This document shows, piece after piece, positions 1-5,745 of a DNA stretch of 5,745 bases. Made by a program: the position numbers and the translations under genes. Within the stretch, counting starts at the first letter, position 1. Each line of letters opens with the position of its first letter. The notes beneath the pieces were generated by a model that saw only the letters and a list, made by a program, of their open reading frames with translations, did not search any database and was not told the origin of the DNA. The stretch comes from Bacteroidia bacterium (GTDB lineage Bacteria; Bacteroidota; Bacteroidia; NS11-12g; UBA9320), in NCBI GenBank assembly GCA_029253325.1, contig JAQWZS010000032.1, positions 1 to 5,745 on the forward strand. The letters run 5' to 3'.

Positions 1-242
1 TGGGGCACAAACTCATCTATCTTGACTGTGGAAGCGGTGCGAACAACCATGCATCTGAAAAGCTCATACAATCTGTCAAATATGAAATCAATGTCCCGCT
101 CATTGTAGGCGGTGGTATAAAAACCCAATTTGATGCAGAGAAAGTATTTAAAGCTGGTGCAGACATTGTAGTAGTTGGAAATCACTTAGAGAAAAACCCC
201 TACTTTTTATCTGAGTTAGTTGCCGCAAAAAATAATTGCTAA
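1..242 (+). CDS. Geranylgeranylglyceryl/heptaprenylglyceryl phosphate synthase-like protein, C-terminal part (5' end outside window)
   Basis: The reading frame is open from position 3 and ends at a TAA at 240-242, giving 79 residues. Family enzymes are about 230-250 residues, so roughly the last third is present. It reads as the end of a TIM barrel: a YLDCGSGA strand-loop near the start (family form close to YLE-x-GSGA), then PLIVGGGIKT and GADIVVVGN, the two glycine-rich loops that hold the phosphate of sn-glycerol-1-phosphate. Known family members join a polyprenyl diphosphate (C20 in archaea and several Bacteroidota, C35 in Bacillus PcrB) to glycerol-1-phosphate through an ether bond, a soluble or membrane-surface step of lipid synthesis. 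The chain length used here cannot be read because the substrate-pocket part is outside the window. The assignment rests on these motifs; another phosphate-binding TIM barrel is possible but less likely. It converges on the phosphoesterase gene across 18 bases. Confidence 0.85.
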   Translation, partial: GHKLIYLDCGSGANNHASEKLIQSVKYEINVPLIVGGGIKTQFDAEKVFKAGADIVVVGNHLEKNPYFLSELVAAKNNC

Positions 243-260
243 AAACTCGCTTTAATTTTA

Positions 261-1505
261 CTACGATGAGACTAGTTCAAAAACAGTAATCTCTGGCAGA
301 AAACCAAAACGACCAGGATACCCTAGATACCCAAAACCTCTATTGACATAAAGAAATTGGTCATTCTCAGAATACATATCCACCCATTCCGGATATTGGT
401 ATTTAACTGGACTCCATCGATAATATTTGCTGTCTATCCCAAATTGCATTCCATGCGTATGGCCTGAAAATGTTGCTTTAATAGAAGGATTTTTGTTTAG
501 TACTTCCGCCCTCCAATGGCTTGGATCGTGAGAGAGTAGCAGCTTGTTTTGAACAGTTTCTGCTCCTGCTAATGCCTTATTTAGGTCACCATATTTGGGA
601 AACCTTCGATGTCCACTCCAATTTTCTACTCCCAAAATAACTAACCTATCTCCACCTTTTTCAATAACATGATGTTCATTCACAAGAAGGTTCCATCCAA
701 GTTCCTTGTGGTGTTTTTTCAACTTAAATAGGTTCTCGTCTTTAGTAACTCCATCTTTATTTGGCCAACTCACATAGTCGCCATAGTCGTGGTTTCCCAA
801 AACAGAGAATGACCCATACTCAGCACTTATTTCACTAAACATTTCTTTAAAATCATTAAATTCGTCTGCCACATTATTGACTAAATCTCCAGTGAAAAAA
901 AATAAATCTGGTTTTAGATTCTTTATCATATCGATCCCCTCTTGAACTCTACTTTTACTCCAAAAACTTCCTGAATGAATATCCGAAATTTGAACGATAC
1001 GAAGACCATTAAAAGATTTTGGTAAACCTTTGATTGGCAACTTTCTTCTTTTAACAGTATAATTATGTGCTCCCCTTGCAATTCCATAAATTAAACTACT
1101 AAACAATGTACTTGCTAAAAGGAAACCTAATGTGATAATAAATTCAGACCTTGGAATAGAGTTTGAAGAGTTTGACTTTGTAAATTGACTAGAAGCGAGT
1201 CGGATAAGTCTAATTAAATCATCCGTCAATAAGAATATAGACCATACAAATTTCGCCAAGAAAAGTCCTGTCAAGACACTATAAGAAAAAACGAAAAATA
1301 TATTTTTTGACGCACCTGAAAACCAGATGGTTTTAACAATAACCAGAACCAATAAAGCTATTGGAATAGCCCAATAAAGAAATAATATTAGTGCAGAATG
1401 TGACGGCACCCATTTTTTAACCAACACTTTGAATCCTTGAAAAACATAAAAATCCAAGGCAAAAAAAATCGCCATAAAAAAAACCGTTGCTACTATTCTT
1501 AACAT
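261..1505 (-). CDS. Membrane-anchored calcineurin-like metallophosphoesterase (YkuE-like)
   Basis: The product is 414 residues. Hydrophobic segments at about 5-25, 37-58, 68-93 and 120-142 suggest four membrane helices, followed by a catalytic domain from about 165 to 410. All metallophosphoesterase metal and active-site motifs are visible: D175-x-H177 (QISDIH), G206-D207 with N210, G237-N238-H239-D240, H326 in LLLSHDP, and G348-H349-T350-H351-G352. These coordinate two metal ions for phosphoester hydrolysis. The domain resembles the YkuE/LpxH-like branch, often called a phosphohydrolase in Bacteroidota; the natural substrate is unknown (a lipid-linked or nucleotide phosphoester is a guess from the membrane anchor). 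The usual GHTHGGQ reads GHTHGMQ here. The C-terminal stretch NRGFGYLGYPGRFG then PEIT is a family-like ending. Start: ATG at 1505, before which there is no strong ribosome site; Met11 is an alternative. It is a single gene, divergent from marR and convergent with the synthase gene. Confidence 0.9.
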   Translation of the reverse strand: MLRIVATVFFMAIFFALDFYVFQGFKVLVKKWVPSHSALILFLYWAIPIALLVLVIVKTIWFSGASKNIFFVFSYSVLTGLFLAKFVWSIFLLTDDLIRLIRLASSQFTKSNSSNSIPRSEFIITLGFLLASTLFSSLIYGIARGAHNYTVKRRKLPIKGLPKSFNGLRIVQISDIHSGSFWSKSRVQEGIDMIKNLKPDLFFFTGDLVNNVADEFNDFKEMFSEISAEYGSFSVLGNHDYGDYVSWPNKDGVTKDENLFKLKKHHKELGWNLLVNEHHVIEKGGDRLVILGVENWSGHRRFPKYGDLNKALAGAETVQNKLLLSHDPSHWRAEVLNKNPSIKATFSGHTHGMQFGIDSKYYRWSPVKYQYPEWVDMYSENDQFLYVNRGFGYLGYPGRFGFLPEITVFELVSS

Positions 1506-1637
1506 GATGGAGTAAATTTCTTAGTGTGCAATAATATTCATTTTTATTAGTCTGTCGTTAAATCAATAACTTTCATAATTATGACATTTTTTAGATTTAG
1601 TTTTTTGTTCTTTGTGACTGAAATCCTAAATAATCTT
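1506..1637. other. Divergent intergenic region between phosphoesterase and marR
   Basis: This 132-base AT-rich spacer must hold the promoters of both divergent genes. I found no full match to the Bacteroidota -7 box TAnnTTTG on either strand. The nearest plus-strand candidates are TAACTTTC at 1567-1574 (one mismatch, no good -33 TTG) and GTTCTTTG at 1607-1614 (two mismatches). No convincing inverted repeat for MarR self-regulation was seen by eye. The stretch 1581-1637 is in frame with marR but is treated here as leader. Confidence 0.5.
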
Positions 1638-2090
1638 ATGACCATTGAAACTAGAATCAAACAAAAAAAGTTTAAAAACAATGCTGAAAAAGCAATCGTA
1701 AATATTGCCTATACTCAAAGCTATTTCTCGTTAAAAATTAATACTGTTCTCAAAACATATAACATCTCTAGTCAGCAATTTAACGTGCTCAGAATCATCA
1801 AAGGACAGCACCCTAGACCAGTTTCAATCGGAGGTATAACGTCCCGAATGATTGACAAAATGTCAAACACTTCACGCTTGATTAGCCGATTAGAAAAAAA
1901 GGATTTAGTTCAAAGAGTTAACAATCCTTTTGACGGTCGTCAAATTAATGTTTTTTTAACATTACGGGGAACTCGAATTCTTAAAAAATTAAACGCATTA
2001 GTTGACAGCGTTGTAAATGACCATAGCCATTTAAGTGAAGAAGAACTAATAGAACTTAATCGCCTTTTGGATAAAATCCGAATAGAGTAA
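1638..2090 (+). CDS. MarR-family winged helix-turn-helix transcriptional regulator
   Basis: The product from the ATG at 1638 is 150 residues, a normal MarR length. An upstream in-frame ATG at 1581 would add 19 mostly hydrophobic residues (MTFFRFSFLFFVTEILNNL); I prefer 1638 because MTIETRIKQKKF is the usual kind of N-terminus in flavobacterial members. Helical dimer segments lie at about 12-40 and 112-148. The DNA-binding domain spans about 45-110: QQFNVLRII, a helix-turn-helix with recognition helix near 75-91 (MSNTSRLISRLEKKDLV), and a wing with the D99-G100-R101 signature followed by QINVFLT. There is no cysteine, so it is not an OhrR-type thiol peroxide sensor. MarR proteins are cytoplasmic dimers, usually repressors released by small phenolic or other ligands; the ligand and targets here are unknown. 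The divergent phosphoesterase gene and its own promoter are the nearest candidates. The gene ends directly against the DUF4249 gene. Confidence 0.9.
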   Translation: MTIETRIKQKKFKNNAEKAIVNIAYTQSYFSLKINTVLKTYNISSQQFNVLRIIKGQHPRPVSIGGITSRMIDKMSNTSRLISRLEKKDLVQRVNNPFDGRQINVFLTLRGTRILKKLNALVDSVVNDHSHLSEEELIELNRLLDKIRIE

Positions 2091-2097
2091 TTATTCG
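2079..2097. repeat. Short inverted repeat over the abutting stop codons of marR and the DUF4249 gene
   Basis: CGAATA (2079-2084) and TATTCG (2092-2097) are perfect 6-base inverted arms with a 7-base loop. The loop plus arms contain both stop codons (TAA at 2088-2090 plus strand; TAA on the minus strand at 2091-2093). The stem is short and AT-rich with no T-tract on either side, so it is at best a weak transcription end or mRNA 3' structure, and it may be chance. Confidence 0.25.
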
Positions 2098-2945
2098 TCC
2101 ACCACAATTTCAGCTTCCTCTTTGTGGACGACAGAAAAATACCCCAAACCACCATTACTAATATTATTATTAGGATTTGCTGGGGGTGGGTCAAAAGGAG
2201 TTCCACTTCTACCCAACTGAGCCTCAATATCAAATATATAATTAAAATATTTTTCACTAATTGCCAATTGTTCCACCCTTACAGTATCTCCAGGCTCAAC
2301 TGTAAAAGGAAAAGGTCGTGGTGTTTTACCTTTACTCAATTCTAAAGCTATGTTATTGATGTCAAAATCTTCGTTTAAATATGAAACACTGCCAAATTCA
2401 TCGTTATCTAAATTTGATCCAAAATCATCCTTAAGTGTGTCGTTTCTATATGCTTTAAACAAATAATAATCTCCCTTTTCTACTCTTTCTCTCCCTTGAA
2501 TAAAAACATAATATCCCTCTTCAATAAAGCCATTGTTTTCAGGCAAATAATATGATGCTATAGTATCAATGGGAAAGGCCATTGGAGCCACTTCAGAGGC
2601 TGAATATTCCTGACCGTCGTACATCACTGACAAGCTATATGTTTCGCCAGGTAAACATTGCTGAGAAAACTCCGACTTATAGTATCCGCTATCTGAATGA
2701 ATTAAGTTCACATCAGAGCCGTCAGTTCCAACAATTGAAACTTCTGCATCAGACACAAAACTCAAATTATTTTGATCAAAATAGGGTTGGGACATGGTTA
2801 GTCGTATTTCCCAAGGCTCTAACTGTGATGTGATTTGACCTTCAACTACAATTTTTGGATCGCTCGATGGTAATTCCAATTCTACAATCCTCTCACAAGC
2901 CGACAATGTAATTGCTAAGCCTAATATTAAATTAAATTTCTTCAT
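2091..2945 (-). CDS. DUF4249 family outer-membrane-associated lipoprotein
   Basis: The product from the ATG at 2945 is 284 residues. A TTG nine bases upstream (2954) could extend it by three residues, but the ATG gives a clean lipoprotein signal: MKK, a hydrophobic core, and a lipobox LSAC with the lipidated cysteine at 17. The mature protein begins C-ERIVELELP and is followed by a beta-rich region (KIVVEGQIT, about 33-41), as in other DUF4249 proteins. The C-terminal part carries the family-like signature PPANPNNNISNGGLGYFS at about 254-271. DUF4249 proteins have no established biochemical role; they are usually encoded just downstream of a TonB-dependent receptor, as here, where the gap is only 12 bases. 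By analogy with SusD-type partners it may capture or seal in a substrate at the receptor mouth, but this is inference and there is no visible SusD fold. The family assignment is from recalled motifs. Translation probably follows from the receptor mRNA. Confidence 0.85.
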   Translation of the reverse strand: MKKFNLILGLAITLSACERIVELELPSSDPKIVVEGQITSQLEPWEIRLTMSQPYFDQNNLSFVSDAEVSIVGTDGSDVNLIHSDSGYYKSEFSQQCLPGETYSLSVMYDGQEYSASEVAPMAFPIDTIASYYLPENNGFIEEGYYVFIQGRERVEKGDYYLFKAYRNDTLKDDFGSNLDNDEFGSVSYLNEDFDINNIALELSKGKTPRPFPFTVEPGDTVRVEQLAISEKYFNYIFDIEAQLGRSGTPFDPPPANPNNNISNGGLGYFSVVHKEEAEIVVDE

Positions 2946-2957
2946 AATAATCAATTC

Positions 2958-5345
2958 TTAAAATTCAAAATTCCATGTTATAGCAGGTATCATTCGAAAT
3001 AATGTCGTTTGAAATGCTGCCGTGTTTCCTACTATTGCATCGGGATTTTTCTCTATATCTTCAACTTCAACTGTGCTAAAATAAATAGCATAAGGGTTGT
3101 CTCTATTGTACAGATTGTAGATTGAAAAATTCCAATTGCTTTTAAACCTTTTATCTGGTCTTTCTTTTGATTTTAGTGTAACTCCAATATCTGCTCTATG
3201 ATAAGCTGGTATTCTATAATTATTGCGAACCTGATCGTATTCTGAATTCCACTCACCACCATAGTAATACTTACTTATTGGTGTAGTAAGTGGTTGGCCA
3301 GAAGAATAAACAAACGATGCCGTGGCTAGTAATCTTTTTGAAAACTTCTGAGTAAAGACCAATGAAAGGTTATGGCGTCTATCAAAGTTTGCAACATAAG
3401 GGTCTCCGCTACTAATGCCTTCGATTTGTCTCATGGTTTTAGCCCATGTATATGATATAAAACCAGATGATTTTCCTTCAGTTTTAGCCACATAAAATTC
3501 TGCTCCATAGGCCCATCCTTTGCCCAACAAAAGCTCTCCGTCTAAATTCTCATTAAAGGCTATTTGAGCATTATCTCTGTAATCAATTTGTTGGTCCATC
3601 CATTTATAATAAATCTCCATAGAAGTCTCTAGTCCGATATCAAAGTTTTTAAAAACACCCACTGCAACCTGATCCGCTTTTTGTGGTTTGATATTTTTAT
3701 TGACACTAAACCATTGATCAGTTGGAAAAGCTGATGCAGTGTTAGACGCTTGTTGAATATATTGATACGTTCTGTTGTAAGATCCTTTAAGAGCAAGTGT
3801 AGAGGCTAAATTATAGCTGATTGATGCTCTTGGTTCTAAACCGACATATGTGTTGTAAAACTCGCCACTTGAAAACGAATCTTTCACCGTTAAATTAGAA
3901 ATCGGCTCATTTGTTTGCGGATCCTTCGTATAAATAAATTCTGACCCTCCTATATTAGAAAAAGAGCTAACTCTTAATCCATACCTCATATTCAATCTTT
4001 TGCTATGCGTATACTCGTGGTCAATATAAAGTCCATTTTCAAGTGCTTTCTTTTTTTCTAACTGAATGTCTTGAAACACCTCTCTTGTCTCATCGTTGTT
4101 TGGAGAAAATAAACCCGGATTAAATCTGTGATAGGTGACCTGACCTCCAAAATTTAACTTGCTGTTCGGATTTAAATAGTTCGTCCAGTCCGACTTAATA
4201 TATATATCGTTGATAGCTTGATCAAGACCAAAACTTGCGTTCTCAGCAAACTTGATATCAAAACCGTAATTAAAATCACTATAAACCAAAGATGTATTAA
4301 CAAACATCTTTTCGTTGACAAGGTGATTCCATCTTAACGTTGCTGTAGCATTTCCCCAGTTAATTTTAAACAACTCACTAAGACCTAAAACGTCTCTACC
4401 AAAATAACCACTCACATATAATCGATCTTTATCACTCAATTCATAATTAGCCTTCAAGTTCAAATCATAAAAATACAACTTACTTTCTCTGATACCTCGA
4501 TCTGAAGACAGAGGCAAAAAGACATCTGCATAACTACGTCTTCCCGCAATCATAAAACTTGATTTGTCTTTAACCAAAGGGCCCTCAAGGGTTAACCTGC
4601 TAGATATGGTTCCCAAACCCCCAATAGCAGAAAACTTTTTTGCATTTCCATCTCTCATTTTGATATCAACTATAGATGATAATCGCCCCCCATATTTGGC
4701 AGGGATTCCGCCCTTATATACTTCTAGATCCTTTACTGCATCTCCGTTAAATACACTAAAAAAGCCCAATAAGTGCGATGCATTGTATACGGTTGCCTCA
4801 TCTAAAAGAATCAAATTTTGATCTTGTGAACCTCCTCGCACATTAAACCCTGAATTTCCCTCTCCAGCAGATTGAATACCGGGTAAAAGTGTAATCGTTT
4901 TTAATATGTCAACCTCCCCAAAAATCACTGGTATTTCCTTGATTTTTGCTGTTTCCATTTTAACAACGCTTATTTTCTTATTCTCAACTTTCTTCTCTAA
5001 AGATTTAGCACTTACAATAGCCGGACCAATGACATTGGCTTTCGCCATAAGTTCTACATTGATTGTTTTGTTTTGATTAAGATCAATTGTCTTAACTACG
5101 TCATCAAAGCCAAGATACTTGTAGGTTATTGTATATTTTCCTTTTTCAAGCGACAAAGAATAAAAACCATATTCATTGGTTATTGCACCCCCACCTGATT
5201 CAACAAGAATAGTTGCTCCCAGCAAGGTTTCTCCGTTGGCCGCATCTTTTACTCTACCACTTATGGTATATTCCTGAGCAAACAATGTTGACTGAAAACT
5301 AAATATGGCAAAAAGAATGGAAAGTCTCTTTAATGTTTTGTTCAT
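2958..5345 (-). CDS. TonB-dependent outer-membrane receptor with N-terminal carboxypeptidase-regulatory-like domain
   Basis: The product is 795 residues. A signal peptide (MNKTLKRL then a hydrophobic core) probably ends after LFAQ near residue 24. Residues about 26-105 form a carboxypeptidase regulatory-like beta sandwich (ISGRVKDAANGETLLGATI, then NEYGFYSLSLEKGKYTI), typical of Bacteroidota receptors. The plug domain covers about 125-232, with LPGIQSAGEGNSGFNVRGG (154-172), LLDEATVYNASHLLGFFSVF and YGGRLSSIVDI (218-228). The rest is a beta-barrel ending in WNFEF with a terminal phenylalanine, as expected for BAM-dependent insertion. Such receptors import substrates into the periplasm using TonB-ExbBD energy. 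No clear TonB box was recognised by eye. The substrate is unknown: nothing nearby is a siderophore, vitamin or glycan-degradation gene. Its size and plug sequence fit the group paired with DUF4249 lipoproteins. It is the first gene of the operon and divergent from the CaCA exchanger. Confidence 0.95.
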   Translation of the reverse strand: MNKTLKRLSILFAIFSFQSTLFAQEYTISGRVKDAANGETLLGATILVESGGGAITNEYGFYSLSLEKGKYTITYKYLGFDDVVKTIDLNQNKTINVELMAKANVIGPAIVSAKSLEKKVENKKISVVKMETAKIKEIPVIFGEVDILKTITLLPGIQSAGEGNSGFNVRGGSQDQNLILLDEATVYNASHLLGFFSVFNGDAVKDLEVYKGGIPAKYGGRLSSIVDIKMRDGNAKKFSAIGGLGTISSRLTLEGPLVKDKSSFMIAGRRSYADVFLPLSSDRGIRESKLYFYDLNLKANYELSDKDRLYVSGYFGRDVLGLSELFKINWGNATATLRWNHLVNEKMFVNTSLVYSDFNYGFDIKFAENASFGLDQAINDIYIKSDWTNYLNPNSKLNFGGQVTYHRFNPGLFSPNNDETREVFQDIQLEKKKALENGLYIDHEYTHSKRLNMRYGLRVSSFSNIGGSEFIYTKDPQTNEPISNLTVKDSFSSGEFYNTYVGLEPRASISYNLASTLALKGSYNRTYQYIQQASNTASAFPTDQWFSVNKNIKPQKADQVAVGVFKNFDIGLETSMEIYYKWMDQQIDYRDNAQIAFNENLDGELLLGKGWAYGAEFYVAKTEGKSSGFISYTWAKTMRQIEGISSGDPYVANFDRRHNLSLVFTQKFSKRLLATASFVYSSGQPLTTPISKYYYGGEWNSEYDQVRNNYRIPAYHRADIGVTLKSKERPDKRFKSNWNFSIYNLYNRDNPYAIYFSTVEVEDIEKNPDAIVGNTAAFQTTLFRMIPAITWNFEF

Positions 5346-5368
5346 GGATTTTATTTATGTTAAAACTG

Positions 5369-5376
5369 CAAACTTA
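5369..5376 (-). promoter_or_regulatory. Bacteroidota-type -7 promoter box for the receptor/DUF4249 operon
   Basis: On the minus strand this reads TAAGTTTG, a full match to the Bacteroidota -7 consensus TAnnTTTG, 23 bases before the receptor start codon. That places the transcription start near 5361-5364 with a leader of about 20 bases. The -33 TTG is not well matched: ATG lies 18 bases further upstream (minus strand, near 5395-5397). A weak -33 could mean that an activator is required. The match is by eye only. Confidence 0.5.
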
Positions 5377-5378
5377 TA

Positions 5379-5403
5379 ACATCGTTTAGGTCTACATTGT
5401 TTA
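5379..5403. repeat. Direct repeat ACATyGTTTA, possible operator
   Basis: ACATCGTTTA (5379-5388) and ACATTGTTTA (5394-5403) match at nine of ten bases and start 15 bases apart. They lie just upstream of the receptor -7 box and cover the place where its -33 element should be, a suitable place for a regulator to bind. In AT-rich spacer DNA such a pair can arise by chance, so this is a candidate only. Confidence 0.3.
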
Positions 5404-5416
5404 CTTATCGAGTAAA
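5400..5416. promoter_or_regulatory. Inverted repeat TTTACT-n5-AGTAAA, possible operator between divergent promoters
   Basis: Arms TTTACT (5400-5405) and AGTAAA (5411-5416) are perfect inverted copies around a 5-base centre. The site lies between the receptor promoter and the exchanger promoter candidates and overlaps the second direct-repeat copy by four bases. It is shaped like a dimeric regulator site. On neither strand is it followed directly by a T-tract, and it sits upstream of both genes, so a terminator is unlikely. Confidence 0.3.
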
Positions 5417-5423
5417 AAACACA

Positions 5424-5457
5424 TTTTGTCTTATTAAAAAAGAAAATGACATATTTG
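5424..5457 (+). promoter_or_regulatory. Candidate promoter for the CaCA exchanger gene
   Basis: TTTTG at 5424-5428 could be the -33 element and CATATTTG at 5450-5457 the -7 box (seven of eight to TAnnTTTG), with a 21-base spacer between TTG and the box. The start point would be around 5462-5465, leaving almost no leader before the ATG at 5468. A second, weaker candidate uses TTG at 5397-5399 and ACATTTTG at 5421-5428 (six of eight, also a 21-base spacer) and would give a leader of about 35 bases. Confidence 0.35.
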
Positions 5458-5467
5458 TTGCATTACT

Positions 5468-5745
5468 ATGGCAGTTTACTTGCTTTTTGTCGTTGGTTTT
5501 GTTCTCCTAATAAAAGGGGCTGATTGGTTAGTGGCTGGTTCTGCAACCATTGCAAAAAAAAATAATGTTTCAAACCTTGTTGTTGGCTTAACTATCGTCT
5601 CTATGGGAACAAGCATGCCCGAACTAATTGTTAATGTTTTGGCTAGTTCAAAAGATGCATCGCAAATTGCTATAGGTAATATCCTTGGATCTAATATTGC
5701 TAATATTCTACTTATTTTAGGCGTTGCTGCCTTTATATACCCTAT
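5468..5745 (+). CDS. CaCA-family sodium/calcium exchanger (YrbG-like), N-terminal part (3' end outside window)
   Basis: From the ATG at 5468 the frame stays open to the window edge, giving 92 residues plus two bases; full proteins are usually about 310-370 residues with ten membrane helices. The first helix (about 3-16) leads into GADWLVAGS, typical of bacterial YrbG-like members. The first alpha-repeat of the cation/Ca2+ antiporter superfamily is clear: G47-T48-S49-M50-P51-E52 with the ion-binding glutamate, then G70-N71-x-x-G74-S75-N76-x-x-N79. These inner-membrane proteins exchange cytoplasmic Ca2+ for Na+ or another cation. No other in-frame ATG precedes the first alpha repeat: the next methionine is Met46, inside it. 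No clear Shine-Dalgarno is seen (TTGCATTACT precedes the ATG). The ion specificity cannot be fixed without the second alpha-repeat. It is divergent from the receptor operon. Confidence 0.92.
   Translation, partial: MAVYLLFVVGFVLLIKGADWLVAGSATIAKKNNVSNLVVGLTIVSMGTSMPELIVNVLASSKDASQIAIGNILGSNIANILLILGVAAFIYP

Noticed and set aside
243..260. Bidirectional terminator between the convergent synthase and phosphoesterase genes
   Set aside because: The 18-base gap has only AT-rich sequence and no stable inverted repeat that I can see.
1940..2257. Minus-strand open frame of 105 codons across the marR and DUF4249 ends
   Set aside because: It overlaps two well-supported genes, has a low-complexity hydrophobic composition and no recognisable domain; it is a shadow frame.
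2124..2345. Plus-strand open frame inside the DUF4249 gene
   Set aside because: It is antisense to a gene with a clear lipobox and family signature, and shows no domain of its own.
2582..2833. Plus-strand open frame of 83 codons inside the DUF4249 gene
   Set aside because: It is antisense to the lipoprotein gene and the translation has no coherent protein features.
2946..2954. TTG start extending the DUF4249 protein by three residues
   Set aside because: The ATG at 2945 yields a standard MKK lipoprotein signal; the TTG adds only MII and has no supporting ribosome site.
4564..4821. Plus-strand open frame of 85 codons inside the receptor gene
   Set aside because: It is antisense to the strongly conserved plug-domain region; openness is explained by codon bias on the other strand.
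2091..5345. SusC/SusD polysaccharide utilisation locus
   Set aside because: The receptor at about 795 residues is shorter than typical SusC (about 1000), the partner does not look like SusD, and there are no glycoside hydrolase or sulfatase genes nearby.

Overview
This AT-rich window comes from a member of the Bacteroidota, most likely Flavobacteriales or a close relative. The evidence is an outer-membrane TonB-dependent receptor with an N-terminal carboxypeptidase-regulatory-like domain paired with a DUF4249 lipoprotein, a MarR regulator of the flavobacterial type, a geranylgeranylglyceryl-phosphate-synthase-type enzyme, a Bacteroidota-style promoter box (TAnnTTTG), and starts without clear Shine-Dalgarno sequences. 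The placement rests on gene content and recalled family features, not on a search.

Layout from left to right. (1) Positions 1-242, plus strand: C-terminal end of a GGGP/HepGP synthase-like prenyltransferase cut by the window edge. (2) 261-1505, minus: a four-helix membrane-anchored calcineurin-like metallophosphoesterase, convergent with the first gene across 18 bases. (3) 1638-2090, plus: a MarR-family regulator, divergent from the phosphoesterase; an in-frame ATG at 1581 is less likely to be the start. (4) 2091-2945, minus: a DUF4249 lipoprotein whose stop codon directly abuts that of the marR gene. (5) 2958-5345, minus: a TonB-dependent receptor, upstream of the lipoprotein in the same probable two-gene operon with a 12-base gap. 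(6) 5468-5745, plus: the N-terminal part of a CaCA-family sodium/calcium exchanger, divergent from the receptor and cut by the right edge. No gene-free stretch exceeds 300 bases; the two longest gaps are 1506-1637 and 5346-5467.

The receptor and lipoprotein should work together at the outer membrane, probably importing or binding an unknown substrate; this is the least understood and most interesting part of the window. The other genes look like ordinary chromosomal neighbours with unrelated roles (membrane lipid synthesis, phosphoester hydrolysis, regulation, cation export). The 5346-5467 spacer holds a perfect -7 box for the receptor operon plus a direct repeat and an inverted repeat that could be operators. 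I see no rRNA, tRNA, CRISPR array, insertion sequence or phage gene, and no clear sign of a wholly new system.
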